A stretch of 64,000 nt of DNA, taken from NCBI GenBank assembly GCA_963716245.1, contig OY970300.1:2542001-2606000 (forward strand), given 5' to 3'. How positions within the stretch are numbered: the first letter of the stretch is position 1; each line of letters opens with the position of its first letter. This DNA is from VRUE01 sp963716245 (GTDB taxonomy: Bacteria; Actinomycetota; Thermoleophilia; Solirubrobacterales; 70-9). Shown here in pieces: positions 24,814 through 33,217 of this stretch. The notes under the pieces were generated by a model that was not told where the DNA came from, did not search any database, and saw nothing but the letters and a program-made list of their open reading frames with translations. A program made the translations under genes and the position numbers.

Positions 24814-25329
24814 CTAGACGAACCCGATTTCGCGGCGCAGCCTGTTGCGCACGCGATGCAACCTGACCTTGACCGTGCCTTCCGGAATCCCCAGCCGCCG
24901 GGCGATGCCCGCCTGGGTCAGGTCCTCCTCGTAGCGCAGGCGAACCAGCTGGCGATCGCGATCGTCGAGGCGATCGAGGGCCGCGTGGATGTCCGCCCGC
25001 TCGACGGTCGCCAAGACCCGCTCGTCGTCGACCCCCACCTCGGTCTCGGACGTGTCGACCGGGTCGGGGCGGAGCCGGGCGTGCTGACGGAACGCCTCGT
25101 TGCGGACGATCGTCGCCAGCCACTGCTTGCGGCTTCCGCTCTCCCGCAGGGTCGACCGCCGCCGCCAGGCTCGCAACAGCGCATCCTGGGCGATGTCCTC
25201 CGCCTCGCTCGGGTTCTTCGCATACCGATACGCGAGCCGCAGACAGAGCCGCCGAGCGTCGTCCCACTCCCATCCGTCGCCGGCGTTCGGTGCCTGTTTC
25301 GGTCGGTGATCGACTTTGCGAACGTGCAC
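24814..25329 (-). CDS. ECF-type RNA polymerase sigma factor
   Basis: 171 residues from GTG 25329. Sigma region 2 is RLCLRLAYRYAKNPSEAEDI, AQDALLRAWRR; region 4 is DRDRQLVRLRYEEDLTQAGI, ARRLGIPEGTVKVRLHRVRN. Length and two-domain make-up are those of an ECF factor. No anti-sigma gene is adjacent. It is divergent from a methyltransferase gene, with an inverted repeat in the shared promoter region. Confidence 0.85.
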   Translation of the reverse strand: MHVRKVDHRPKQAPNAGDGWEWDDARRLCLRLAYRYAKNPSEAEDIAQDALLRAWRRRSTLRESGSRKQWLATIVRNEAFRQHARLRPDPVDTSETEVGVDDERVLATVERADIHAALDRLDDRDRQLVRLRYEEDLTQAGIARRLGIPEGTVKVRLHRVRNRLRREIGFV

Positions 25330-25347
25330 GGTCGCGGATCAAACTAT

Positions 25348-25371
25348 CAAAGTTGAGCATTTGAAACTTTG
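25348..25371. promoter_or_regulatory. Inverted repeat in sigma factor / methyltransferase promoter region
   Basis: CAAAGTT (25348-25354) and AACTTTG (25365-25371) form a perfect 7-bp inverted repeat with a 10-base centre, in an unusually AT-rich 70-base divergent region. It may be an operator; the binding protein is unknown. Confidence 0.4.
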
Positions 25372-25398
25372 TGAACCGTCGCGTCGGTCTGGGAGTGC

Positions 25399-26193
25399 AT
25401 GCAGGCAGGGGCGATCCAGCCGGGAGGGGATTGGGCCGAGGCGGCCTACGAGGCGATCGCCCCCGTCTACGACGACTTCACGGCCCACCACGACTACGAG
25501 GCGTGGCTCGGCGAACTGCTGCCGCAGCTGCGCCGCCACGGGCTGAGCGGGCGGCGGCTGCTCGACGTCGGCTGCGGCACCGGGAAGAGCTTCCTGCCGA
25601 TGCTCGAGCGCGGCTGGGACGTGACCGCGTGCGACATCTCAGCGTCGATGCTCAAGCTGGCCAGGCGCAAGGCCGGGGACGCGGCGCGGCTGAGCGTGGC
25701 CGACATGCGGGAGCTGCCGGTGTTCGGCGAGTTCGACCTCGTCTGGGCGCTGGACGACGCGGTCAACTACCTGCTCAGCCTGGAGGAGCTGGACCGGGCG
25801 CTGCGCGGGATGCGCGCGAACATGGCGCCCGGCGCACTGCTGATGTTCGACGTCAACACGCTGCTCTGCTACCGCACCTTCTTCGCCCAGACCGAGACGG
25901 TCGAGCGCGACGGGCGGCGGCTCGTCTGGCGCGGCCAGGCGACCTCCGACGTCGCCCCCGCGTCGGTCTGCGAGGCGCGCTTCGAAGCGGAGGCGCCGGA
26001 CGGGGAGACGGCCGACGTGGAGACGCACGTCCACCGCCAGCGGCACTTCCCCGAAGCGGAGGTGAGGCGGGCGCTCGACGAGGCCGGGCTGAGGTGCCTC
26101 GACGTGTTCGGCCACGGGCACGACGCGGTCCTCAAGCAGCCGGTCGACGAACTGGTCCACACCAAGGTCGTCTACATCGCCGGTCGCGCCTAG
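25399..26193 (+). CDS. SAM-dependent methyltransferase
   Basis: 264 residues from ATG. Class I methyltransferase motifs: LLDVGCGTGKSFLPMLERG (SAM binding, about residues 56-74), VTACDISASMLKLARRK (acidic loop) and FDLVWALDDAVNYL. The C-terminal ~100 residues are mostly strands, as in small-molecule methyltransferases. Substrate unknown. The ATG is preceded only by a weak ribosome site. Confidence 0.82.
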   Translation: MQAGAIQPGGDWAEAAYEAIAPVYDDFTAHHDYEAWLGELLPQLRRHGLSGRRLLDVGCGTGKSFLPMLERGWDVTACDISASMLKLARRKAGDAARLSVADMRELPVFGEFDLVWALDDAVNYLLSLEELDRALRGMRANMAPGALLMFDVNTLLCYRTFFAQTETVERDGRRLVWRGQATSDVAPASVCEARFEAEAPDGETADVETHVHRQRHFPEAEVRRALDEAGLRCLDVFGHGHDAVLKQPVDELVHTKVVYIAGRA

Positions 26194-26200
26194 CTTCGGC

Positions 26201-26626
26201 TCAGACGATCTGGCCCTCGACGAAGCCGGCGACCAGGACGAGCCAGCCGGCGATCTCGGCGACGATCAGGCTGACCATGAAGCCGTGCGTGCCGGCGACA
26301 GGGTCGCGGAACTGGTTGTCGGTGTCGCGCCGCCAGCCGTGGAACATGTAGCCGGCGACGGCGGCGAAGAAATAGACGGCCAGCGCGCTCGCCGCGAGCA
26401 GGTTCGTCACGGTGCCCCAGCCGCTCAGCTCGACGAAGGTCGCGACCAGCAGCAGCGCAAAGCTGTAGAGCAGCGCCGCCCGGTGCGCGACGTCGACGTA
26501 GGGATGGGCAAGGCTCTCCTCCGACTCCACCATCTGCCGGTACTTCATCACCCCGAGCAGCAGCGCCCAGAGGAACATCGCCGCCGCCGCGAGCAGCACC
26601 GCCTTGGTGTCCCCTCCGAGCTCCAC
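26201..26626 (-). CDS. Small four-helix membrane protein
   Basis: 141 residues with hydrophobic segments at about 9-26, 51-68, 77-95 and 117-137, separated by short loops (MKYRQMVESEESLAHPYVDVAHR, shown in part: SEESLAHPYVDVAHR). No catalytic motif and no family recognised. It lies tail-to-tail with the methyltransferase and just downstream of a TetR gene on the same strand. Confidence 0.6.
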   Translation of the reverse strand: MELGGDTKAVLLAAAAMFLWALLLGVMKYRQMVESEESLAHPYVDVAHRAALLYSFALLLVATFVELSGWGTVTNLLAASALAVYFFAAVAGYMFHGWRRDTDNQFRDPVAGTHGFMVSLIVAEIAGWLVLVAGFVEGQIV

Positions 26627-26640
26627 GCGGCGATGCTACG

Positions 26641-27294
26641 TCACCGCTCGGCCCTCGCCGCCCTCGCCGAGGACCCTCGCCGCGCTGCCGCGAGGCCGAC
26701 CAGCCCGTGCATCAGCTCGACCGCCTCCGACCGCGAGAGACCCTGGTCGCGCACGAGCGAGCGCCAGGTCGCGAAGGAGATCGCGTGGCCGACAGCCGCT
26801 TTGACCTTCTCGCGCCGGGCCCCCCGCTCCGCGCGCCCGCGGACGATCGTCGCGACCGCCTCGGCGAACCAGGCGCCCATGCTCGCGACGGCGGGCCACA
26901 TCGCGGGCACCAGGGGAGCGTCGCGGGTGGTCTTCTCGAGCATGCCCTCGCCGCGCTCGAACCAGGCGTAGAGATCGCCCAGCGCGGTACGAAGGCGCTC
27001 CTCGGGGTCGCCGATCGCAGCCCACCCGCCCAGGTCGGGAAGCGGATGCTGCGCACGCCAGTGCGAGGAGCAGGCGGCGAAGAGCGCATCTTCGTCGGCG
27101 AAGTGCCTGTACAGGGTCGCCCGCTGCACGCCCGCCCGCTCGGCGACGGCGCTGATCGTCGTCCGCGCCGGCCCGAGCGAGCCGTGCAGCTCGACTGCCG
27201 CTTCGGTGATGCGGCGCCGGGTCTCCTCCTCCAGCTCGGCGCGGCGTCGCTTGCGGTACCTGCGCTTCGCGGCATCTCCGTTTTCGCTAGCCAT
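26641..27294 (-). CDS. TetR-family regulator
   Basis: 217 residues. After a strongly basic N-terminus (KRRYRKRRRAELEEETRRRI) comes the HTH ISAVAERAGVQRATLYRHFADEDALFAACS. The C-terminal domain has the GRAERGARREKVKAAVGHA pattern seen in several TetR-like regulators. Divergent from a cupin gene, which it probably represses. Confidence 0.85.
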   Translation of the reverse strand: MASENGDAAKRRYRKRRRAELEEETRRRITEAAVELHGSLGPARTTISAVAERAGVQRATLYRHFADEDALFAACSSHWRAQHPLPDLGGWAAIGDPEERLRTALGDLYAWFERGEGMLEKTTRDAPLVPAMWPAVASMGAWFAEAVATIVRGRAERGARREKVKAAVGHAISFATWRSLVRDQGLSRSEAVELMHGLVGLAAARRGSSARAARAER

Positions 27295-27310
27295 GTCCGT
27301 TCGATGAAGT

Positions 27311-27340
27311 TTGACAGGCCCGCGAGCGGCATGCTAGGTT
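27311..27340 (+). promoter_or_regulatory. Putative promoter of the cupin gene
   Basis: TTGACA at 27311-27316 with TAGGTT at 27335-27340 (18-base spacer). It sits in the space between the TetR gene and the cupin gene. The -10 element is weak, so the call is tentative. Confidence 0.4.
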
Positions 27341-27379
27341 CGGTGCACAGTCTTGTTCAGCGAAATTGGAGGTGTGGAC

Positions 27380-27913
27380 ATGTCAGCCGAGATCACCGAG
27401 ACGCTTCGCCGCTTCGACGCCTCGCAGGGACCGCGCAAGGTCGGGCCCGAGGACGGCCCGGTGGCCCAGCTGGGCGGGTGCGACGCCCGCTTCCTCGTCT
27501 TCGGAGAGGAGTCCGGCGGGAACTTCTCGCTGGTCGAACACCCGGTCCCGCCCCGCTCCCTCTGCGCCCCGCGCCACCGCCACCGCGGCGTCGACGAGTA
27601 CAGCTTCGTGCTCGAGGGCCGGATGGGCGCCCTGCTCGGGGACGACGTGATCTACGCCGAGGCCGGCGACCTCGCGTTCAAGCCGCGCGACCAGTGGCAC
27701 ACCTTCTGGAACGCCGGCGACACGCCCTGCCGCATCCTCGAGATCATCTCCCCCGGCGGCTTCGAGCACTTCTTCCGCGAGTTCGACGAGTCGACGAGGA
27801 ACGGCACCTTCGACCCGGCAGCCCTCGGCGAGCGCTATGCGATCGAGTTCGACCTGGAGAGCGTCCCCCGCCTCTGCGAGGAACACGGTCTCGTCCATCC
27901 GCTCGCGGGCTGA
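27380..27913 (+). CDS. Cupin-domain protein
   Basis: 177 residues from ATG 27380, preceded by GGAGGT at six bases. The two cupin motifs are APRHRHRGVDEYSFVLEGRM (metal-binding His pair and Glu) and DLAFKPRDQWHTFWNAGD (second His). The remainder binds neither a known cofactor nor a second cupin. Small single-domain cupins act as dioxygenases, isomerases or sensors. The adjacent divergent TetR suggests ligand-induced expression. Confidence 0.8.
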   Translation: MSAEITETLRRFDASQGPRKVGPEDGPVAQLGGCDARFLVFGEESGGNFSLVEHPVPPRSLCAPRHRHRGVDEYSFVLEGRMGALLGDDVIYAEAGDLAFKPRDQWHTFWNAGDTPCRILEIISPGGFEHFFREFDESTRNGTFDPAALGERYAIEFDLESVPRLCEEHGLVHPLAG

Positions 27914-27929
27914 CGGGGCGGCGTGCCGC

Positions 27930-28304
27930 TTACCCCGATTGGCCCGCCCGGGCCGCCTGTTCCTTGACGCGGCGGGCCGCCTTGGCGTAGGCGATCATCC
28001 GGTCGCGGCGGCCAATAGCCAGGACGAGACTCGTTGCGGGGGCGCCGTCGCTCGGTTCGTTTCGGTAGACGAAGCGGTAGCGCGGCTTGCCGCGCCAGCC
28101 AGGCTCGTCGAAGCGGAGCTTGCGGCAGCCCTTCAACACGCGGGGAGGTTTGTCCCCCATCAGCTCGCCATGATGCGGGTTGCCGTGTAGCTCGACCACG
28201 ATCCGCGCTACCTCGCGCTTCAGAGCTTCGTCCAGCTGATTGGCGTCGGCCGTCGCCTCGGTCAGGGCTTCGACCTGGTGCTCAACCTCCGGGGAGCCGC
28301 TCAA
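27930..28304 (-). CDS. RelE/HigB-like toxin
   Basis: 124 residues, start uncertain (TTG 28304 assumed). The core has the RelE-type order: helices (DEALKREVARIVVELHGNPHHG), then LMGDKPPRVLKGCRKLRFDE, RYRFVYRNEPS and LVLAIGRRDRMIAYAKAARR. Such proteins cleave mRNA at the ribosome. It overlaps the upstream Phd-like gene by about 23 bases, as is usual for toxin-antitoxin pairs. Confidence 0.68.
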   Translation of the reverse strand: MSGSPEVEHQVEALTEATADANQLDEALKREVARIVVELHGNPHHGELMGDKPPRVLKGCRKLRFDEPGWRGKPRYRFVYRNEPSDGAPATSLVLAIGRRDRMIAYAKAARRVKEQAARAGQSG

Positions 28305-28638
28305 CGAACTCCCCCATTCCGATCTCCGTCAGGAAATCGCCGGCGCTCAGTCTCGCGCCATCGCTCTTCTCGAGTCGCTCCTGGAGGAACAGCGCCAGAC
28401 CGGCGTTCTCGAGCTCCTCTTCCAGCTCCTCGATCCGGTCCTTGGCGGCGACCAGGTCCACCGTTGGAACCAGCGATGCGGATCCCTCCTGCCCCCGCGT
28501 GGTGATCCGCACCGCGTTGCTCTCCGGATCGGACGAGGGCTCACGGCGCGAGGACGCCTTCTTGACGAGCTGCGGAAGGCTGCGCCTGGCCTCGCTCGTC
28601 CCGAGCGCCATCGGATCCTTGCCCCGGGCAGCCGCCAT
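28282..28638 (-). CDS. Phd/YefM-like antitoxin
   Basis: 118 residues. The N-terminal part follows the Phd pattern: TSEARRSLPQLVKKA then AVRITTRGQEGSASLVPTVDL, the beta-helix DNA-binding unit. A coiled segment (RIEELEEELENAGLALFLQE) and an acidic tail should bind the toxin. It is first in the operon, as expected, with a perfect 12-bp palindrome just upstream. Confidence 0.68.
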   Translation of the reverse strand: MAAARGKDPMALGTSEARRSLPQLVKKASSRREPSSDPESNAVRITTRGQEGSASLVPTVDLVAAKDRIEELEEELENAGLALFLQERLEKSDGARLSAGDFLTEIGMGEFVERLPGG

Positions 28639-28655
28639 ATCTAAAGCGTACCACT

Positions 28656-28667
28656 AGTTGTACAACT
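28656..28667. promoter_or_regulatory. Operator-like palindrome upstream of the Phd-like antitoxin
   Basis: AGTTGTACAACT is a perfect 12-bp palindrome 18 bases before the antitoxin start codon. Phd/YefM proteins bind short palindromes of this kind, so autorepression is likely. Confidence 0.5.
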
Positions 28668-28715
28668 CGCTCCCTTACAGAACACGGAGGCGCGAACAAG
28701 ACGGGCACCCGAGAA

Positions 28716-28789
<74 letters not shown>

Positions 28790-28825
28790 GAGGGATGGGC
28801 GAGATCCGCCCGGAGGGGGATTATC

Positions 28826-29866
28826 TCAGGGTCGCTGGATCAGCAGCTCGAAGGGGGCGCGGGAGCGGCCGCGGGGCTCGAGCATGACGCGCAGGCGGGA
28901 CTGGCCGCAGACGGTGAAGTTGAGCTGACGGCGCAGGCTGAGCTGGCTCTGCGCGGTCCGCAGGGGGCGGCCCGAGGTGCTGCGCAGGCTGAGCCGGTAG
29001 CGGTGGGAGAGCCGGTCGACGGGCTGCAGGCTGACCGTCCCGTCGAGCGGTGTGCGGAAGGACCTGACCAGGGGCGCCCGGTCGCCGCGGCGCGCCGGGC
29101 CGCTGATTCGGACCGGGGTCCGGCCGAGCCAGGGGTTGAGCGTGTCTTCCCTGATCGCCCGGAAGGCGCCGGCATCGGGCATCAGCGAGCGCGGCCAGCG
29201 CCACTCCGCCTGGCTGTCGGGGAATCGGTAGCGGGCGAAGGCCTCGGCGAACGCCTCGCCGGGGTTGCGGTCGTAGCGCAGTCCCTCGTCACCGGGAAAG
29301 AGGGCGCCGCGCCGGCGAGCCTGGCAGATGCGCTCATGGCTCGACCAGCGCGGCGTCCCCCAGTCGATTGCCGCGGGGAATGGCGCCACGCTTTCACGAT
29401 GGTTGGCGACGTGGTGGCCGTACTCGTGGGCGAGGACGAACTCGTGATCGGCGCCGTCGTCCGAAGGCGTGTCGTCGCCGCTGAGGACGATCTTGCTCTC
29501 GCTCGGGTAGTAGCAGGCCTGCGCGCCGTAGCCGCAGTCCAGGTCGATCTGGAACGGGGCGTCGAGCTGCACGGTCAGCAGCTCCACCTCCGGGCCGTGG
29601 ATCAGGGTCCCGACGAAGCTGGCGATCCGCTGCGGATCGGCTGCCGTGCAGGTCGCCTGGCAGGCGGCCGTGACCGCGACCGCGATCGTCGCCCCGCTGC
29701 CGTCGTCGATCGAGTAGCGATCGGACGAGGAGCCGAGCGAGATGCGCGCCGCCGCCCCGGCGGGCTCGCCGACCACCACGTCGCGCGGCGTCGTCGCCCC
29801 CGCGGGAGCGACGAGGAGGAGCATCATGGCCAGTCCCGCAAGCGCCCCCACCGGGCGCTTGCTCAA
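28826..29866 (-). CDS. Secreted zinc-metallopeptidase-like protein
   Basis: 346 residues with a signal peptide (GALAGLAMMLLLVAPAGA). The zinc motif HEYGHH (in FVLAHEYGHHVANH) is an HExxH helix, and NPGEAFAEAFARY further on could supply the third (Glu) ligand, as in gluzincins. The C-terminal ~120 residues are strand-rich, like a pre-peptidase C-terminal domain, and might bind substrate. Acts outside the cell if secreted. No known family name is recalled for this architecture. Confidence 0.7.
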   Translation of the reverse strand: MSKRPVGALAGLAMMLLLVAPAGATTPRDVVVGEPAGAAARISLGSSSDRYSIDDGSGATIAVAVTAACQATCTAADPQRIASFVGTLIHGPEVELLTVQLDAPFQIDLDCGYGAQACYYPSESKIVLSGDDTPSDDGADHEFVLAHEYGHHVANHRESVAPFPAAIDWGTPRWSSHERICQARRRGALFPGDEGLRYDRNPGEAFAEAFARYRFPDSQAEWRWPRSLMPDAGAFRAIREDTLNPWLGRTPVRISGPARRGDRAPLVRSFRTPLDGTVSLQPVDRLSHRYRLSLRSTSGRPLRTAQSQLSLRRQLNFTVCGQSRLRVMLEPRGRSRAPFELLIQRP

Positions 29867-30003
29867 GGCGCGGGCCCGTTAGGCGGGTCGGAGGGCTCCC
29901 AGTCAGTCACCGTCCGCACGGTAGCTCGCCCTCCCCCGGATGAACAGGGCCGCCAGACACAGGAGTTCCCAATGATCTTGCTCCAATCCGGCGCACGGCT
30001 ACC

Positions 30004-30765
30004 ATGCAGCCGCCCGTGATCGTCGAGCGCACCGAGAACCCGATGTGGCTGTCCAACGCCTACCTGGTGGCGGACGAAGCCGCCGGCAAGGGGGTCCTGA
30101 TCGACGGCAACGACGAGCTGGAGCCGCTGCTCGACCGGGCCGAGCGCAACGGGATCGAGATCACGCACCTGCTCGTCACCCACCCGCACGGCGACCATGT
30201 CGCCGGCCTGGCGGAGGCGGGCGACCGTCTCGGCAACCCGCCCGTGGTCGCCCATCCCGAGGCGGCCCCGGAGCTGGCGATGGAGGTGGACGAGGCGCTC
30301 GGCGACGGCGAGACGCTGAGCACCGGCGGGCTGGAGATCGAAGCGCTCTTCACGCCGGGCCATGCGGCCGGCCACGTCGCCTTCCTCGTCAACCGCGACG
30401 ACGTCTTCACCGCCGACGTCCTCTTCAAGGGCACGGTGGGCGGCTCGATGGCGCCGGGGGCGAGCGGCTTCGCCGACCTCCGGGCGTCGGTGATGCGGCT
30501 GATGGAGCTGCCGCCGGAGACGCGGGTGCATCCCGGCCATCGCGAGCCGACGACGATCGGCGCCGAGTGGGAGGGCAACCCGTTCGTGCGGATCTGGCGC
30601 GGGCTGGAGGAGACCGCCGAGGAGGAGTGCACGGTCTGGGGACGGCCGACGACGCTGAAGCTCTGGGCGCCCGACTACGACGGCGGCAACAAGGCCTGGA
30701 TCGTCTTCGGCGACGACGGGACCGAGGCGATCGTCGGCGGCTCGCAGGTCGAGCGCGCCGGCTGA
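30004..30765 (+). CDS. Metallo-beta-lactamase-fold hydrolase
   Basis: 253 residues. Metal site motifs THPHGDHVAG (HxHxDH), FTPGHAAGHVAF (His), FTADVLFKGTVG (bridging Asp) and VHPGHREPTT (His) are in normal order, as in glyoxalase II and related thioester hydrolases. The C-terminal ~55 residues are an added strand-rich tail. Cytoplasmic. Substrate unknown. Confidence 0.85.
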   Translation: MQPPVIVERTENPMWLSNAYLVADEAAGKGVLIDGNDELEPLLDRAERNGIEITHLLVTHPHGDHVAGLAEAGDRLGNPPVVAHPEAAPELAMEVDEALGDGETLSTGGLEIEALFTPGHAAGHVAFLVNRDDVFTADVLFKGTVGGSMAPGASGFADLRASVMRLMELPPETRVHPGHREPTTIGAEWEGNPFVRIWRGLEETAEEECTVWGRPTTLKLWAPDYDGGNKAWIVFGDDGTEAIVGGSQVERAG

Positions 30766-30780
30766 GCCCCGCTTCTCCCT

Positions 30781-30825
30781 TCCGGTGCGCCTTTTGTACC
30801 TACAGGGGACAAAAGGCGCACCGGA
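30781..30825. repeat. Hairpin repeat element, copy 1
   Basis: Arms 30781-30797 and 30809-30825 are perfectly complementary over 17 bp around an 11-base loop; outer bases CCGCTTC and GAAGCGG can extend the stem. The left arm recurs in the exonuclease-family gene at 49475. Lies between the MBL hydrolase and the FHA regulator and could terminate transcription. Confidence 0.7.
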
Positions 30826-30851
30826 GGAAGCGGCGTCTTAGGATCGGGCCG

Positions 30852-31526
30852 ATGCCTTCCGAGTCGCCCCAGACCAGCGCCCCGGAGCTGAAGGCGCAGA
30901 TCGAGGCCGAACGCGGCGGCCGGCCCTTCCTCGTCTACAGGGATGGCGACGGCGGGCAGCGGATCGTCACGGTCGAGGAGGAGACGACGGTGCTCTGGAT
31001 CGGCCGAGGCGGCTCGGCCGACCTGCGGCTCGACTGGGACGAGGAGGTCTCCGCGCTGCACGCCCAGATCGAGGTGGTGCGCGACGAGTGCACGCTGCTC
31101 GACGACGGGCTCTCGCGCAACGGCTCCTTCGTCTGCGAGGAGCGGGTCGACGGACGGCGGCGGCTGCGCGACGGCGACACGCTGCGCTTCGGCCGCACCA
31201 CGGTCCTCTTCCGCCGCCCCGGCGAGGACGCCCCCGAAGCGACCGTCGCCGCCGGCCGGGTGCCCGGCGCCGCCACGGTCTCCCCCGGCCAGCGCCGCGT
31301 GCTGGTCGCGCTCTGCCGTCCCTTCAAGGAGGGCGCTCAGTTCGCCACGCCGGCGACGAACCAGGCGATCGCCGAGGAGCTCCACCTGAGCGTCGACGCG
31401 GTCAAGACCCACATGCGGGCGCTGTTCGAGAAGCTCGGCGTGGAGGACCTGCCGCAGAACCGCAAGCGGGTCGCCCTCGCCGAGCGCGCGTTGCGGAGCG
31501 GCGTGGTCAGCCGCCGCGAGCTCTGA
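30852..31526 (+). CDS. FHA-domain protein with C-terminal helix-turn-helix
   Basis: 224 residues from ATG 30852. The FHA domain (about 45-120) shows IGRGGSADLRL, SALHAQIEV and LDDGLSRNGSFVCEERV, the phosphothreonine-binding loops. The C-terminal ~80 residues form a LuxR/sigma-4-like HTH (QAIAEELHLSVDAVKTHMRA). It would couple serine/threonine kinase signalling to transcription. It lies 110 bases before the FtsH-like gene and may regulate it; no kinase is adjacent. Confidence 0.82.
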   Translation: MPSESPQTSAPELKAQIEAERGGRPFLVYRDGDGGQRIVTVEEETTVLWIGRGGSADLRLDWDEEVSALHAQIEVVRDECTLLDDGLSRNGSFVCEERVDGRRRLRDGDTLRFGRTTVLFRRPGEDAPEATVAAGRVPGAATVSPGQRRVLVALCRPFKEGAQFATPATNQAIAEELHLSVDAVKTHMRALFEKLGVEDLPQNRKRVALAERALRSGVVSRREL

Positions 31527-31636
31527 GCACGCCCGCCGCCCGCCTGCAAGACGCCGCCCCGGACAGATGTGCGATTGGAGCGCGGGCGATATGTCCGGAC
31601 ACTTATAGGTCCGGCCCCCGGCCCGGCGATCCGACC

Positions 31637-33205
31637 ATGCACTTCGTCCTAGCGCTCCAGACGAGCGACATCAAAGAATTCTTCTTCGACTGGTACCCCG
31701 TCTTCGGGGTCGTCTTCATGTTCTGCCTGCTGATCGTCTTCGTGACGCTGCTGCGCGGGACGCTCGGGGCGACCAAGCCGGAGACGGTCAAGGCGAGCAA
31801 GACGAAGCCGGTGCTCTGGGAGGACGTGCAGGGCGTCGACGCGGCCAAGGACGAGCTGCTGGACGTCGCGGAGTGGCTGCGCGACCCCGACCGCTTCGCG
31901 GCCCTCGGCGCTCAGCCGCCCCGCGGCGTGCTGCTCTTCGGCCCGCCGGGGACCGGCAAGACGATGCTGGCGCGCGCGGTCGCCGCGCAGGCCGGCGTCG
32001 ACTTCTTCTCGGCATCGGGCTCGAGCTTCGTCGAGATGTTCGTCGGCAGGGGCGCGGCGCGGATCCGGCGCCTGTTCAAGGAGGCGCGCAAGTCGGGCCG
32101 GGCCGTGATCTTCATCGACGAGCTCGACGCCGTCGGGGGCGCGCGCAGCGGCGGCGGAGGCGACGGCGGCTCGAGCGAGCGCGAGCAGGCGCTCAACCAG
32201 CTGCTGGTCGAGCTCGACGGGTTCGAGCGCGACCCCGGCACCGTGATCGTGATCGCCGCCTCCAACTACGTCGACAAGCTCGACAAGGCGCTGCTGCGGC
32301 CGGGCCGCTTCGACCGCCAGGTGCTGGTCGCGCCGCCGAGCCGCGACGGCCGCGAGGCGATCCTGCGCGCGCACGCCAAGGGCAAGCCGCTGGCCCCCGA
32401 CCTCGACCTGACCGACGTCGCGCGCAAGACGACCGGGATGACCGGCGCCCAGCTCGCCAACGCCCTCAACGAGGCGGCGATCATCGCCGGGCGGGCGGGG
32501 CGCGACGCGACGGCCCGCGAGGACCTCGACGAGGCGCTGCTGCGCCAGTCGGTCGGCTCGCAGCAGGCGCGGCGGCTGAGCCAGAAGGAGCGGCGGATCG
32601 TCGCCTACCACGAGGCCGGCCACGCGCTCTGCCGGCGGCTGCTCGGCCTCGACCCGCCGGAGATCCTCAGCATCGTGCCGCGCGGGCCGGCGCTCGGCTT
32701 CGTCGCCCACTCGCCGAAGGAGGACACCTACCTGAAGTCGCGCGAGGAGCTGCTCGACGAGCTGGTCACGCTGCTGGGCGGGCGGGCGGCCGAGGAGGAG
32801 GTGCTGCACCACTCCTACTCGGGCGCGGTCGACGACCTCGACCGGGTCCACCTGGTCTGCCGGCAGATGGTCGCCGAGTTCGGGATGGGCGTGGCGCTGG
32901 ACGCCGACGGGGCGCCGCCGATCGCGCTGCCGACCGGCGACTACGCGCTCTCGGACCGCACGCGCCGGGACGTCGACGTGGCGGCGATGACGCTGGCGCG
33001 CGAGGCGTACCGGCGGGCGCGGGCGCTGCTCGCCGCCAACCGAGAGTGCCTCGACGACCTCGCCGCCAACGCGCTCGAGCGGGAGACGCTGACCCGCGAG
33101 GACCTCGACGAGGTCTTCGCCGCCCACGAGCTGCACCAGCAGCGCCGCGACGCGTCGGTCGAGCCGGCGGTCGTCCTCTCCTCCGAACCGCCGAGCGCCG
33201 AGTAG
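31637..33205 (+). CDS. FtsH-like membrane AAA+ metalloprotease with a single transmembrane helix
   Basis: 522 residues from ATG 31637. One N-terminal membrane helix (about 22-40), then the AAA module: Walker A GPPGTGKT (102-109), Walker B VIFIDELDAVGG, and the second region of homology RPGRFDRQV. The peptidase domain has HEAGH at about 325-329 and the third ligand Asp in SYSGAVDDLDRVH. Classical FtsH has two helices with a periplasmic domain; that domain is missing here. Likely an accessory FtsH paralogue that degrades membrane or regulatory proteins. Confidence 0.87.
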   Translation: MHFVLALQTSDIKEFFFDWYPVFGVVFMFCLLIVFVTLLRGTLGATKPETVKASKTKPVLWEDVQGVDAAKDELLDVAEWLRDPDRFAALGAQPPRGVLLFGPPGTGKTMLARAVAAQAGVDFFSASGSSFVEMFVGRGAARIRRLFKEARKSGRAVIFIDELDAVGGARSGGGGDGGSSEREQALNQLLVELDGFERDPGTVIVIAASNYVDKLDKALLRPGRFDRQVLVAPPSRDGREAILRAHAKGKPLAPDLDLTDVARKTTGMTGAQLANALNEAAIIAGRAGRDATAREDLDEALLRQSVGSQQARRLSQKERRIVAYHEAGHALCRRLLGLDPPEILSIVPRGPALGFVAHSPKEDTYLKSREELLDELVTLLGGRAAEEEVLHHSYSGAVDDLDRVHLVCRQMVAEFGMGVALDADGAPPIALPTGDYALSDRTRRDVDVAAMTLAREAYRRARALLAANRECLDDLAANALERETLTREDLDEVFAAHELHQQRRDASVEPAVVLSSEPPSAE

Positions 33206-33217
33206 CATCGGCCGCCG

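Noticed and set aside
24767..25360. 197-residue minus-strand ORF over the sigma factor
   Set aside because: Different frame over the same bases; the sigma-70 region 2 and 4 motifs are in the 171-residue frame.
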